Of a stretch of 42,128 bases of DNA, positions 17,196-26,841 are shown one piece after another. The position numbers and the translations under genes are program-made. Positions within the stretch are counted from its first letter, which is position 1. Every line of letters starts with the position of its first letter. The stretch is from positions 1 to 42,128 of the forward strand of contig JAGQON010000006.1 in assembly GCA_020427395.1 (NCBI GenBank), written 5' to 3'. The stretch comes from Phycisphaerales bacterium. Its GTDB lineage: Bacteria; Planctomycetota; Phycisphaerae; Phycisphaerales; UBA1924. The notes beneath the pieces are model-generated. The model was given only the letters and a program-made list of their open reading frames with translations. It did not search any database and had not been told where the DNA came from.

Positions 17196-18107
17196 ATGTG
17201 GAGTGGTCAGCACCTGTTGAGCATGCGGGACGCCGACGCGGACCAGGCGCGGGCCCTGCTCACATTGGCCCATGCGGGTGAGTTTGATCCTGTAGCGCTC
17301 TCGGGGCGGACCATCGCGAACTTGTTTTTCGAAGACTCGACCCGGACACGTGTGAGTTTCAGCGTGGCAGCCCAGAAGCTCGGTGCGCAGGTCGTGGACC
17401 TGGGCAGCAGTGGCTCGTCGGTCTCCAAGGGGGAGTCGCTGATTGATACGGCGTGGACGATCGAGTCGATGGGCGTCGACGCGATTGTTGTTCGCGCGGC
17501 CCAGAGCGGGGCGAGCGAGTTGATCAGCCGGCATGTGAAGATCCCCGTGATCAACGCGGGCGACGGGATGCACCAGCACCCCACGCAGGCGCTGACCGAT
17601 GCGCTCAACATCGGGCGATCGCACGGGCGGACCGCTGGCTGGGACCTCTCGGGCCTGCGCGTCGTGATCGTGGGCGATGTGGTGTCGTCGCGCGTGGCCC
17701 GGTCGAATGTGGGGCTGCTCACGGCGTTGGGTGCCCGGGTGACGCTGTGTGGCCCGAGCATGATGTGCCCCGATGGGCTCAGCGCATTGGGCTGCGATGT
17801 GGTCCGTGATCTGGATTCGCTGGTGCCCGACGCGGATGTGCTGATGATGCTGCGGATCCAGTTCGAGCGAGGCGGCGGGGCACGCCTTGCGTCGAGACGG
17901 CTGTACCACGCGTGCTACGGGCTGACGCTGGATCGAGCGTCGCGGATGAAGCGGGGGGCGATCGTGATGCACCCGGGCCCGATGAACCGCGGCGTAGAGA
18001 TCGAGGGGACTGTGGCCGACGGGCTCACGAGTGTGATCCGAGATCAGGTCGCGGGCGGGGTGCTGGTCCGCCAGGCGGCGCTCCGAACGGCCATCCTTGA
18101 TCGCTGA
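17196..18107 (+). CDS. pyrB: Aspartate carbamoyltransferase catalytic subunit
   Basis: 303 residues, full length. It condenses carbamoyl phosphate with aspartate in pyrimidine synthesis. The carbamoyl-phosphate motif STRTR is at 48-52, SKGES at 78-82 (the lysine and serine of the 80s loop), HPTQ at 128-131, and MHPGPMNRG near residue 260 in the aspartate-binding part. It belongs to the ATCase rather than the OTCase branch. No pyrI regulatory subunit or pyrC is adjacent. An AGGAG lies about 10 bases upstream of the ATG. I see no pyrimidine attenuator in the 14-base gap to the lipoprotein gene. Confidence 0.95.
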   Translation: MWSGQHLLSMRDADADQARALLTLAHAGEFDPVALSGRTIANLFFEDSTRTRVSFSVAAQKLGAQVVDLGSSGSSVSKGESLIDTAWTIESMGVDAIVVRAAQSGASELISRHVKIPVINAGDGMHQHPTQALTDALNIGRSHGRTAGWDLSGLRVVIVGDVVSSRVARSNVGLLTALGARVTLCGPSMMCPDGLSALGCDVVRDLDSLVPDADVLMMLRIQFERGGGARLASRRLYHACYGLTLDRASRMKRGAIVMHPGPMNRGVEIEGTVADGLTSVIRDQVAGGVLVRQAALRTAILDR

Positions 18108-18123
18108 TCGGGCCCGGATCGGG

Positions 18124-18411
18124 CTATGACGCGGTCTGGGTCTGCGAAGGGTTGTGTGCGGGTGTCGGGTCCTTGACCCACCAGCGTGTGCTCGGGAAGC
18201 GTGTGTGGAGCACATCGAGCAGCTGCGAGGTGACCAGTTCCATTCGAGCCGGTGCGTCGTTGATGAGCATAATCACGCCGGACTTTGAGTCGTGGTAGAC
18301 CTTGCCCATGGCGAGCATGCCTGACTTTGGGACCTGCCTCGCATCGGTCGCGGTGTTGGTCGAGCCGTTGTGCTCGATCCACCAGCAGAGCTCGTTCTTT
18401 GGTGTAGGCAT
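18124..18411 (-). CDS. Small hypothetical protein
   Basis: 95 residues, tryptophan-rich at both ends (CWWIEHNGS; RWWVKDP). It is hydrophilic with no signal or membrane segment. It reads like a small single-domain protein (GKVYHDSKSGVIMLINDAP, then LLDVLHTRFPSTRW) and ends in a T/Q/S tail. GGAG lies about 10 bases before the ATG. It is convergent with pyrB. I do not recognise a family, but the sequence is coherent and unlike a random frame. Confidence 0.55.
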   Translation of the reverse strand: MPTPKNELCWWIEHNGSTNTATDARQVPKSGMLAMGKVYHDSKSGVIMLINDAPARMELVTSQLLDVLHTRFPSTRWWVKDPTPAHNPSQTQTAS

Positions 18412-18525
18412 ATCGGGGGTGCTCCGGTCTCGGTGGGCTGTCTATCGGTCTTTGGGATCTGATGATTCAGTTCGGGTGGGTCTGGGGCCGAAGAACGGGC
18501 GTGTTCGTGTTCTTGGGGCGCAATC

Positions 18526-18553
18526 TTGACCCGGCGAGTCTGGGTTCTACGAT
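18526..18553 (+). promoter_or_regulatory. Promoter of tRNA-Ala
   Basis: TTGACC (18526-18531) and TACGAT (18548-18553) are separated by 16 bases, a good sigma-70 type arrangement. Transcription would start near 18560, about 25 bases before the tRNA. No gene intervenes. Confidence 0.6.
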
Positions 18554-18584
18554 TGCGGGCTCGGAGAACCCGGGCACCCCGATC

Positions 18585-18657
<73 letters not shown>

Positions 18658-18664
18658 CTTGAAG

Positions 18665-18698
18665 AAAACGCCCTTGGCAGTCTGCCGAGGGCGTTTTT
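18665..18698 (+). terminator. Rho-independent terminator after tRNA-Ala
   Basis: An AAAACGCCCT arm pairs with AGGGCGTTTT, extended by TGGCA/TGCCG with one G-U pair, with a short loop and five T following. It lies 7 bases after the tRNA. Confidence 0.85.
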
Positions 18699-18922
18699 CT
18701 GTATCCATACGGATCGATCGTACTTTGTACGGATAATCGCGTACCACTGACCCGAGTTGATGCCACGGATCTGAGTCATTGTGCGGCATGCCACAACCCT
18801 GTCTGAAATCAGGCATCCTTCACTCATAATGGCGTCTTGAACGGTCGATCACGGGGAGTACCGATCGCTCTCTTTTCGATGCCCGAAGAACTATCCGGCG
18901 ATCATGGCTACAGGAGTTCTCT

Positions 18923-20053
18923 GTGATCGACACGACGCGCAGCTTCAAGGGTGCCTGCTTTGCCCGATCGCTATCGCTCAATACGGATCAGGCCCTGGAC
19001 GAGATCCTCAGCGCGTTCGAGGGGGAGGAGCTTGCGGGGGTCTTGTTCTTCGCGAGCTCACAGTGCGATTTTGAGTTGTTCGCGTCATCGCTGCATCGGC
19101 GTCTCGGGGTGCCTTCGATCGGGTGCACCACTTCTGGGGAGGTCAGTGGCTGCGGTGGGCACAGTGAGCACAGCGTTGTGGCGTTAGGGCTTCGCAGTTC
19201 TGGCTTTGAGCTTGAGACACTGATGATCCCGGATGTCGGAACACATTCACCGGACAGCATCGCGGACACGATGGAGAACGCGCCGCTGATGCTCAGCGAT
19301 TATGCATTCGCGTTGATGCTGGTTGATGGTCTCTCGATGGCCGAGGAGCGCGTCTGCGCCGGGCTGGCGAGGGCGCTTCAGGAAACGCCGATCATCGGTG
19401 GCTCAGCGGGCGACGATCTGCGTTTCGAGCAGACCTGGGTGGCATGTAACGGCGAGGTTGCGCGTGACGCGGCCGTGCTCATGCTTGTCAAGACCGGGCT
19501 ACCGGTATCGATCTTCCATTCGCACCACTTCACGGCCACCGACACCCGGTTGGTGATCACCGGGGCGATCCCCGAGGAACGCCGGGTGACCGAGATCAAC
19601 GGCGAGCCAGCGGCCGTAGGCTACGCGCGGGCTGTTGGGCTCGATGTGCGAGAGCTTTCTCCGCTGGTGTTTGCCGAGCATCCGGTCGTGCTCTCGATCG
19701 GCGGCGAGTACTATGTCCGCTCGATCCAGCAGGCGAATCCGGATGGGAGTCTGACTTTCTTCTGCGCGATCGACGAGGGGCTGGTGCTCCGGATCGCTCA
19801 GGGTGGCGACCTGCCCTCTCGCTTCCGCAGCGTGATTGACGAGCAGCGTGAGAAGGTCGGCGAGCTGGGCCTGATGATCGGGTTCGACTGCATCCTTCGG
19901 CGACTCGAGCTGCTGAACCACGATCAGCTGGACCAGGTGGGAGAGATCCTTTCCGGTGCGCCCTTCATCGGTTTCAGCACCTACGGCGAGCAGATCAATG
20001 GGTTGCATGTGAACCAGACGATGACGGGCGTGGCGATCGGGAGAGCCGCTTGA
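18923..20053 (+). CDS. FIST domain sensory protein
   Basis: 376 residues beginning at a GTG with AGGAG 6 bases upstream. The N-terminal FIST half shows VLFFASSQCDFE, IGCTTSGEV and FALMLVDGLS, and continues into IIGGSAGDD. The C-terminal FIST_C half shows VTEINGEPA and ends with IGFSTYGEQINGLHVNQT. FIST domains are thought to bind small ligands such as amino acids and to feed signal-transduction proteins. There is no signal peptide, so it is cytoplasmic. Its stop overlaps the start of the histidine kinase gene by 4 bases (TTGA), so the FIST protein is probably the input partner of that kinase. Confidence 0.88.
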   Translation: MIDTTRSFKGACFARSLSLNTDQALDEILSAFEGEELAGVLFFASSQCDFELFASSLHRRLGVPSIGCTTSGEVSGCGGHSEHSVVALGLRSSGFELETLMIPDVGTHSPDSIADTMENAPLMLSDYAFALMLVDGLSMAEERVCAGLARALQETPIIGGSAGDDLRFEQTWVACNGEVARDAAVLMLVKTGLPVSIFHSHHFTATDTRLVITGAIPEERRVTEINGEPAAVGYARAVGLDVRELSPLVFAEHPVVLSIGGEYYVRSIQQANPDGSLTFFCAIDEGLVLRIAQGGDLPSRFRSVIDEQREKVGELGLMIGFDCILRRLELLNHDQLDQVGEILSGAPFIGFSTYGEQINGLHVNQTMTGVAIGRAA

Positions 20054-22671
20054 CGAGCGATTCGTGCCATCCCGGTGGATCGAGCGAGCGAGCCGAGCTT
20101 GAGGCGTTGCGCCATCGGGTGGCGCAGCTTGAGCGGATGAACGAGGCGATGATGGACCGCATCGAGCGGACGATCGACTCGAGCGGGAACGCGTACTCGG
20201 TGTTCGAGGCGAACATCATCATGCAGCGCAAGATCGAGGAGCGGACGGAGGCGTTGGCTCGTGCGAACAAAGCGTTGCGTGAGGAGATCCGTGAGAAGCA
20301 GGCGGCCGAGCGGGAGCTTGCGGCGAGCCGCGACGAGGCGTGCCGTCTCGCGGCGGTTGCCGAGCGCACCGATAACGGGGTGGTCATCCTGTCCCCCGAT
20401 GGGCTGGTCGAATGGGTGAACATGGGGTTTGATCGGATCTTCGGGTACTCGCTGGAGGAGATGCGCGGGCGTCGCCCGACCTCGATCCTGCAAGGCCCGG
20501 ACACGGATCACGACACCGTCTCGTATATGCGCGAGATGATCGAGCAGCGTCGGGGCTTTGACACGGAGATCGTGTACTACACCAAGAGCGGTCAGTCACG
20601 ATGGTTACAGGTGAACAGCCAGCCGATCAGCGACGAGGCCGGGTGTTTCACGGGTTTCATGGTGATGGTGAGCGACATCACCGAGCGCAAGCTGATCATG
20701 GAAGAGATCCGCACGCTGGCGATGCGTCTGCAGATGGCGACAGAGGGCTCCGGCGTGGGCATCTGGGATCTTGATGTGGAAACCGGTGAGCTTGTGTGGG
20801 ACGAGACGATGTACCAGATGTACGGCATCGATCCCAGCGTCTTTGAGAGCAACTTCGAAGGATGGCGTAGCTGCGTCCATCCGGATGATCTCGAACGGGC
20901 CGAGCAGGAACTCCGGGACGCGATCGCATCGAAGAACAAATACAGCCTGACATTCCGGATCGTCAAGCCCAGCGGCGAGACGCGGCACATCTCAGCGGTT
21001 GCAACGATCGAGCGTGATGAGGATCACAAGGCGATGCGCGTGGTGGGCATCAACCAGGACATCACCGAGCAGGTGCACGATCAGGAAGCGTTGCGTCGTT
21101 CGGCGATGAACCTCGAGCACTCCGGTCGGATCTCGCGGGTTGGTGGCTGGGAGCTGGACCTGCGGACGCGGCAGCTTTACTGGTCAACACAGGTGAAACG
21201 GATCCACGAGGTGGATGATGAGTATGTGCCCACGCTGGAGAGTGCGATTGACTTCTATGCGCCCGGCGAGGCCAGGGAGATAATCACCGAGGCGGTCGAT
21301 CGCGGTATCAAGCACGGCGAGCCGTGGGACTTCGTCACCGAGGTCATCACGGCCAAGGGCAAGCGGATCTGGGTGCGTGCGATGGGCGAGCCCGTCACGG
21401 AGAACGGTACAACCGTGTGCCTGACGGGCGCGTTTCAGGATGTCACGCAGCAGAAGCGGGTCGAGATCGAGCTGGAGAACGCGCGTCAGGCAGCGGAGGC
21501 GGCCAACGCGTCCAAGAGCGCGTTCCTCGCGAACATGAGCCACGAGATCCGCACGCCGATGACCGCGATCGTTGGCTACGCGGACCTGCTGAGCGAGGCG
21601 GGCATCGACGAGACAGTCCGCCACGATCACATTGAGACGATCCGGCGCAACGGTGCGCACCTGCTGGCGATCATCAACGACATCCTCGATATCTCGAAGA
21701 TCGAGGCGGGCAAGATGACGCTCGAGTGCATCGATATGTCGCCGCGTTCGATGATCAATGAGGTAGTTCAGCTGATGCAGGTACGAGCGACGGCCAAGAA
21801 CCTCTCGCTCGGTGTGGAGTACGAGGGTCGAGTGCCGTCGCTGATCCAGAGCGACCCGGTCCGCTTCCGCCAGATCCTCATGAACCTGGTGGGCAATGCC
21901 ATCAAGTTCACCGAGGTGGGCGGCGTTTGGATCACGACTTCGTTTGAGGAAGAGGATGGTCGTGGAACGATGCTGATCAGCGTCCGAGACACGGGCATCG
22001 GCATGAGCGAGCAGCACGGCAGCCGACTGTTCAAGAACTTCGTGCAGGGCGACGCCTCGACCACGCGTCGCTACGGAGGCACGGGGCTGGGGCTGCAGAT
22101 CAGCCAGCGCCTGGCCGAGATGCTGGGCGGCGAGATTACCTTTACATCGCAGAGCGATGTTGGCAGCGAGTTTGTGCTGCGTCTCGGGCTCGGCCCGATC
22201 GATGAGATCGCTTTCGAGGATGACCTCCATTCGGTCGCGATCCCGGTGGACTCTGGTGAGCGGACCGCGGCACAACAAGACCTGAGCGGCAAACGCGTGC
22301 TGCTGGTCGAGGATGGGATCGATAATCAGCGTCTGATCTCGTACCACATCCGCAAGGCCGGGGCCGAGGTCATGGTGGCATCCAACGGCAAAGAAGGGAT
22401 CGAGTGCCATGAGCGCTCAGGCCCGTTCGATCTGATCCTGATGGACATGCAGATGCCAGTGATGGACGGTTACACGGCTGCCAGCGAGCTCAGGCAGTTG
22501 GGTGTCCGAACGCCGATCATCGCCCTGACGGCCCACGCCATGAGCAGCGACCGCCAGCTTTGTCTTGACAGCGGGTGCGACGATTACGCCACCAAGCCCA
22601 TCGATCGCGACCGGCTCCTGCGCCTGGCGATCCGATGGTCAATCACGAACGCGGGCGATGTGGCCGCCTAA
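20050..22671 (+). CDS. Hybrid sensor histidine kinase with three PAS domains and a receiver
   Basis: 873 residues from a TTG start that overlaps the FIST stop. A coiled coil (about 15-95) leads into PAS domains near 97-220, 224-345 and 351-470, each closing with a PAC-like DITER/DVTQ segment. The HisKA domain has SHEIRTP with H498. The HATPase has the N box (NLVGNAIKF), G1 (DTGIGM) and G2 (GGTGLGL). A receiver domain (about 748-870) has phospho-acceptor D799 in LMDMQMP and K849 in ATKP. There are no membrane helices, so it is a cytoplasmic kinase, probably sensing through PAS and the FIST protein. No separate response regulator gene is next to it, so a downstream partner (Hpt or regulator) must lie elsewhere. 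Confidence 0.95.
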   Translation: MTSDSCHPGGSSERAELEALRHRVAQLERMNEAMMDRIERTIDSSGNAYSVFEANIIMQRKIEERTEALARANKALREEIREKQAAERELAASRDEACRLAAVAERTDNGVVILSPDGLVEWVNMGFDRIFGYSLEEMRGRRPTSILQGPDTDHDTVSYMREMIEQRRGFDTEIVYYTKSGQSRWLQVNSQPISDEAGCFTGFMVMVSDITERKLIMEEIRTLAMRLQMATEGSGVGIWDLDVETGELVWDETMYQMYGIDPSVFESNFEGWRSCVHPDDLERAEQELRDAIASKNKYSLTFRIVKPSGETRHISAVATIERDEDHKAMRVVGINQDITEQVHDQEALRRSAMNLEHSGRISRVGGWELDLRTRQLYWSTQVKRIHEVDDEYVPTLESAIDFYAPGEAREIITEAVDRGIKHGEPWDFVTEVITAKGKRIWVRAMGEPVTENGTTVCLTGAFQDVTQQKRVEIELENARQAAEAANASKSAFLANMSHEIRTPMTAIVGYADLLSEAGIDETVRHDHIETIRRNGAHLLAIINDILDISKIEAGKMTLECIDMSPRSMINEVVQLMQVRATAKNLSLGVEYEGRVPSLIQSDPVRFRQILMNLVGNAIKFTEVGGVWITTSFEEEDGRGTMLISVRDTGIGMSEQHGSRLFKNFVQGDASTTRRYGGTGLGLQISQRLAEMLGGEITFTSQSDVGSEFVLRLGLGPIDEIAFEDDLHSVAIPVDSGERTAAQQDLSGKRVLLVEDGIDNQRLISYHIRKAGAEVMVASNGKEGIECHERSGPFDLILMDMQMPVMDGYTAASELRQLGVRTPIIALTAHAMSSDRQLCLDSGCDDYATKPIDRDRLLRLAIRWSITNAGDVAA

Positions 22672-22848
22672 CGGGATGTTCTTCCGGCAGTCAATCCCAA
22701 AAATTCTTGATCAACATCGGGGAGTTTGTGCTTCAACCGGTGTCCAATCTTTGATATCTTGAAGCGTCGGCGCGGTGAATGGGGGCCGACGATCGCTCGT
22801 GGGGTCACGACGATCCGAGACAACTTGCTTTGACTCTGTGAGGTCTTG

Positions 22849-24567
22849 ATGTGTAATGCATTTCAGGCCCGCGTTGTTGTGTGTGCGGGCACGATCTGCG
22901 CGGGCATTGCTACGTTGAGTATGGCTTCGACGCCGGTCGTCACCGAGCGTGCGTTGGATGCCGGTTTGAGCGGGATCCACGCCACCGTGTTCCAGGGCTC
23001 GGATGTCGAGTTCATGGGCGGCGGGGGGGCTGCGGGCGATTTCGACGGCGACGGCGATCAGGACCTGTTCGTCATCGGTGGCTCGGCTGGCGTTGATCGC
23101 CTGTACATTAACGACGGCACGGGGCAGTTCACCGAGCACGGCGCCGGGTGGGGCGTGGCACGCACGCATCAGGGGACCGGGGCGGCCGTGGGCGACTTTG
23201 ATAACGACGGGGATCTCGACCTGTATGTCACCTCGCTCGGCGGGCCCACGGCCCGGGCTCCCGGCTGGAATGTGCTCTATCGCAACAACGGCAACGGCTC
23301 GTTTACCGATGTCACCGCGACCGCGGGTGTGAGCATCAGCGATGCCTTTCAGGGTGATTCCTTCAGCCCGGCGTTCGGTGATTACGACCTGGACGGTGAT
23401 CTCGATCTCGCGGTTGCCAGCTGGCTCGGGGGGAGCCGCCTCTTCCGCAACAACGGCGACGGCACCTTTACCAATGTGACGCTCAGCGCGCTGGATGTGG
23501 ACATGTCGCTCAACCGCGGCTTCGCCCCCCGGTTCGTGGATATGGACGGCGATCGCTACCCGGAGCTGCTCTGGGTCGCCGATTTCTTTACTTCCAAGTA
23601 CTTCGCCAATAACGGAGATGGCACCTTTACGAACATGACGCCCGGCAACGGCACTGGCATTGACAGCAACGGCATGGGCAACACCTTTGGCGATTACAAC
23701 GGCGACGGGATCTTCGACTGGTATGTGAGCAGCCGCATCAATCACCAGATGACGAGTGGCTCGGGCAACATGCTCTACCTGGGCACGACCACTCCTCATG
23801 ATTTCAGCGAGGAATCGCTGGCGCGTGGGTGCAACTTCGGCTACTGGGGCTGGGGGGTTGTGAGCGTCGATATCGATCACGACGGCGATCTGGATATCTA
23901 TGAGACCAACGGGTTCGACGGCAGCTTCGCCTCCGACCCGGCGATCCTGTATCTCAACGACGGCACGGGGAACTTCGTGGATCACGCGCCGCTGTGCGGG
24001 ATGGATGTGCAGACAGGCGGGCGAGGGCTGCTCAACGCAGATTTCGACAACGATGGCGATCAGGACATCGTGATGTTCAATAACCGCCAGGAGATGACCT
24101 ACTTCCGCAACGACATCACCGGCCCGGGGACCAACGCCATCACGCTGCGGTTCGATACCAGCGCGGTTGCCGGACTGGCACCCAACGGCTTCGGCACCCG
24201 GGTGGAGCTGAGCAGCGTCAGCGGCGGCCAGATGCGGTTCATGGACGGCGGGAGCAACTACCTGAGCCAGAGCGAGCTGAGCGTGCACTTCGGGATCGGA
24301 TCCGACGCGGAAGCGGACATCGAGATCATGTGGGCCAATGGCGACGTGACCAGTCTGACGGGTGTTCAACCCGGCATGTACACCATTCGGGCTCTGGGCT
24401 GTCCCGGCGACCTCAACGGCGACGGCAACCTGAACTTCTTCGATGTCTCGGCGTTCCTGACGATGTACCAAAACCAGCACCCGCAGGCGGACCTGAGCGG
24501 CGACGGGCTCTTCAACTTCTTCGATGTGAGTGCCTTCCTGGTCGCCTATCAGGGCGGCTGCCCGTGA
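22849..24567 (+). CDS. Secreted FG-GAP/UnbV-type protein with GC-type dockerin tag (copy 1)
   Basis: 572 residues. A signal peptide is followed by a beta-propeller of FG-GAP/VCBS repeats whose loops read GDFDGDGDQDL, GDFDNDGDLDL and GDYDLDGDLDL, typical calcium-binding DxDxDG loops. An ASPIC/UnbV-like domain (NAITLRF, NGFGTRVELS) covers about 427-510, and the last 55 residues hold the double FFDVSAFL tag ending GGCP. The ATG at 22849 has GAGGT upstream. The next gene is a close paralogue in tandem. Likely an extracellular or surface protein; carbohydrate or adhesion roles are possible but not shown. Confidence 0.85.
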   Translation: MCNAFQARVVVCAGTICAGIATLSMASTPVVTERALDAGLSGIHATVFQGSDVEFMGGGGAAGDFDGDGDQDLFVIGGSAGVDRLYINDGTGQFTEHGAGWGVARTHQGTGAAVGDFDNDGDLDLYVTSLGGPTARAPGWNVLYRNNGNGSFTDVTATAGVSISDAFQGDSFSPAFGDYDLDGDLDLAVASWLGGSRLFRNNGDGTFTNVTLSALDVDMSLNRGFAPRFVDMDGDRYPELLWVADFFTSKYFANNGDGTFTNMTPGNGTGIDSNGMGNTFGDYNGDGIFDWYVSSRINHQMTSGSGNMLYLGTTTPHDFSEESLARGCNFGYWGWGVVSVDIDHDGDLDIYETNGFDGSFASDPAILYLNDGTGNFVDHAPLCGMDVQTGGRGLLNADFDNDGDQDIVMFNNRQEMTYFRNDITGPGTNAITLRFDTSAVAGLAPNGFGTRVELSSVSGGQMRFMDGGSNYLSQSELSVHFGIGSDAEADIEIMWANGDVTSLTGVQPGMYTIRALGCPGDLNGDGNLNFFDVSAFLTMYQNQHPQADLSGDGLFNFFDVSAFLVAYQGGCP

Positions 24568-24744
24568 TCGGACCTTGATCGGGGCGGATCGATGGCGATT
24601 CTTGCCGGTTTTTCGCTGTGAATCGGCCATCAGTTGCGATACGCTGAGTGTCCCGGGCCGGGAGGGGTTCTCCGGGAAGGATGCGGCCGATCTTGGATTG
24701 GTCTGCGGTGTGCTATCGAACGATGACACGACAGGAGAGAGGTC

Positions 24745-26481
24745 ATGATGTCGCAGTTTGCGGGGCGTTTGGGTTCATGTGCGGTGCTGATGCTGGTCGC
24801 CGGTAGTGCGTTCGCGGGTCAGCCGCTTGTTTCGGATCAGACCGACGCGGTGGGGCTGGGCACGCCGCACGCGAGTCTGGAGACAACCTTCGGGGTGGAC
24901 TTTTTCACCCCTGGCGGGGCCGCGGGCGACTTCGATAACGACGGCGACCAGGACCTGTTCATCATCGGCGGCTCGGCCTCGAGTGATCAACTCTACATCA
25001 ACGACGGCTCGGGCAGCTTTACCGATCAGGCGGCGGCGTGGGGTGTCGCCCGCGTCCACAAGGGCAGCGGCGCCGCGGTGGGCGACTTTGATAACGACGG
25101 CTGGCTCGATCTGATGGTGACCTCGCTCGGGCCTGCGAGCAGCTATGAGTACGACTACAGCGTGCTCTACCGCAATAATGGCGACGGGACATTCACTGAT
25201 GTCACCGCGACGGCGGGCGTTGGGGCGGGCAACAACAGCTTCCTCGCAGATGCGATGAGCCCGGCATTCGGCGATTACGATCTCGACGGCGACCTCGACC
25301 TCGCTGTGGCCGGCTGGTACGGCGGCGGCTCGCTCTACCGGAACAACGGCGACGGTACCTTCAGCGATGTCACCCTCACCGCGCTTGATTTCAATATCAC
25401 CGGTGTCAGCGGGCTGCGAGGTTACGCACCCCGCTTCGTGGATATGGACGGCGACCGCTACCCTGAGCTGCTCTTTGTCGCGGACTTTGAGACCTCCAAG
25501 TACTTCCGCAACGACGGCGACGGCACCTTCACGAACCTGACCCCCGGCAACGGGACGGGGCTCGACAGCAACGGCATGGGCAACACCTTCGGTGATTACA
25601 ACAACGACGGCATCTTCGACTGGTATGTGACCAGCCGGATCGGTGTCAACGGCATCCCCGGTCCGGGTGCCTCGGGCAACCTGCTCTACATGGGCACCGG
25701 CACGCCGCATGAGTTCGTGGAGCAGTCGGTGTCGCGCGGCGTGAACTTCGGCTACTGGGGCTGGGGCGCCCTGAGCATCGATATCGACCACGACGGCGAT
25801 CAGGACATCTTCGCGACCAACGGCATGAGCAACGCCGGGCTTGACATGACACCCTCGCGGATGTACCTCAACGACGGCACCGGCAACTTCGCCGACATCG
25901 CCGCGGTGTGCGGCATGACCGACGCCGGGCAGGGTCGCGGGGTTATTCATGCGGACTTCGATGGCGATAACGATCAGGACATCGTGCTGCTCAACAGCCG
26001 CCAGAAGCATGTGTACTACCGCAACGACCTGAGCGGGAACGATATCAACGCGATCACGCTGCGGTTCAACACCAGCGCGGTCGACGGGCTTGCGCCCAAT
26101 GGCTTTGGCACCCGTGTCGAACTCAGCAGCGACAGCGGCAACCAGCTTCGATACATGGACGCCGGGAGCAACTACCTGAGCCAGAGCGAGCTGAGCATCC
26201 ACTTCGGCATCGGATCCGACGCGGACGCTGACCTGACGATCAAGTGGGCCAACGGCGATGTGACGAATCTGGTGGGGGTGAAGCCGGGCATCTACACGAT
26301 CCGGGCGCTAGTCTGCGCCGCCGATCTCAGCGGCGACGGCAACCTGAACTTCTTCGATGTCAGCGCCTTCCTGACGATGTACCAGAGCCAGCACCCGCAG
26401 GCGGATATGAACGGCGACGGGCTGTTCAACTTCTTTGATGTGAGTGCATTCCTGGTCGCGTATCAGGGCGGCTGCCCATAA
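24745..26481 (+). CDS. Secreted FG-GAP/UnbV-type protein with GC-type dockerin tag (copy 2)
   Basis: 578 residues, the same architecture as copy 1 with long stretches of near-identity (for example PRFVDMDGDRYPELL, SNGMGNTFGDYN, and the last 55 residues). It clearly arose by tandem duplication. The signal peptide ends near AFAGQP. An FG-GAP propeller covers residues 30-430, a UnbV-like segment about 435-515, and the double-motif tag follows from 524. GGAGAGAGG lies just before the ATG pair. The 177-base gap between the copies holds no terminator that I can see, so both may be on one transcript. Confidence 0.85.
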   Translation: MMSQFAGRLGSCAVLMLVAGSAFAGQPLVSDQTDAVGLGTPHASLETTFGVDFFTPGGAAGDFDNDGDQDLFIIGGSASSDQLYINDGSGSFTDQAAAWGVARVHKGSGAAVGDFDNDGWLDLMVTSLGPASSYEYDYSVLYRNNGDGTFTDVTATAGVGAGNNSFLADAMSPAFGDYDLDGDLDLAVAGWYGGGSLYRNNGDGTFSDVTLTALDFNITGVSGLRGYAPRFVDMDGDRYPELLFVADFETSKYFRNDGDGTFTNLTPGNGTGLDSNGMGNTFGDYNNDGIFDWYVTSRIGVNGIPGPGASGNLLYMGTGTPHEFVEQSVSRGVNFGYWGWGALSIDIDHDGDQDIFATNGMSNAGLDMTPSRMYLNDGTGNFADIAAVCGMTDAGQGRGVIHADFDGDNDQDIVLLNSRQKHVYYRNDLSGNDINAITLRFNTSAVDGLAPNGFGTRVELSSDSGNQLRYMDAGSNYLSQSELSIHFGIGSDADADLTIKWANGDVTNLVGVKPGIYTIRALVCAADLSGDGNLNFFDVSAFLTMYQSQHPQADMNGDGLFNFFDVSAFLVAYQGGCP

Positions 26482-26507
26482 GTGCGGGACTGATCAGCGC
26501 ATGAGCG

Positions 26508-26540
26508 AGAGCCGCGGGGCGCTCACCAACCCACGGCTCT
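26508..26540. repeat. Hairpin between convergent genes
   Basis: AGAGCCG (26508-26514) pairs with CGGCTCT (26534-26540), continuing as GGG/CCC after a single mismatch, so about 10 pairs around an 11-base loop. It lies after the UnbV copy 2 stop and beyond the small minus-strand gene, so it may end transcription from both sides. No T-run is present. Confidence 0.4.
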
Positions 26541-26567
26541 GGCTCTATGGAGATACCTGGTTGTGGG

Positions 26568-26741
26568 TCACGCCGCGTGGCGTTCCTGGAGTGCGTGCCG
26601 GATGAGCTCGTTGAGGTCATCGGTGCGTCCGGAGCGGATGAGCTGCGCGAGCTGCTCGGCGCTGACGGCGATGTGCTCGGCGTCGTGCTTTGGCTCGTGC
26701 GTCTCGGTCTGCGTCTGGGTTTGGGGATGGCTGCGATCCAT
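26568..26741 (-). CDS. Small hypothetical protein
   Basis: 57 residues from the ATG at 26741, rich in Q, T, E and H at the N-terminus. An amphipathic helical part follows (AVSAEQLAQLIRSGRTDDLNELIRHAL, read as two short pieces), resembling a helix-turn or ribbon-like domain but not a family I recognise. The frame stays open upstream to 26855, overlapping the TolC stop. There is no clear ribosome site. It lies 101 bases downstream of the TolC-like gene and may be the last gene of the efflux operon. Weakly supported. Confidence 0.35.
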   Translation of the reverse strand: MDRSHPQTQTQTETHEPKHDAEHIAVSAEQLAQLIRSGRTDDLNELIRHALQERHAA

Positions 26742-26841
26742 GTGAGGATGACATCGGCGCACCGCCGGCCCGACTTCATTGAGCGTGTCCGCCCGCGCGG
26801 AATTCGATCGGAAATTTCGCGCCCTGTGTTCGCCGGCGCGC

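Noticed and set aside
24596..24625. Possible terminator CGATTC/GAATCG with GGTTTTT inside the loop
   Set aside because: The T-run is in the 18-base loop rather than after the stem, and the stem is only 6 bp.
22711..24729. A 672-codon minus-strand frame
   Set aside because: Antisense shadow of the FG-GAP/UnbV gene. Its repeats (VVIVIAV-like) mirror the DxDxDG repeats of the real gene.
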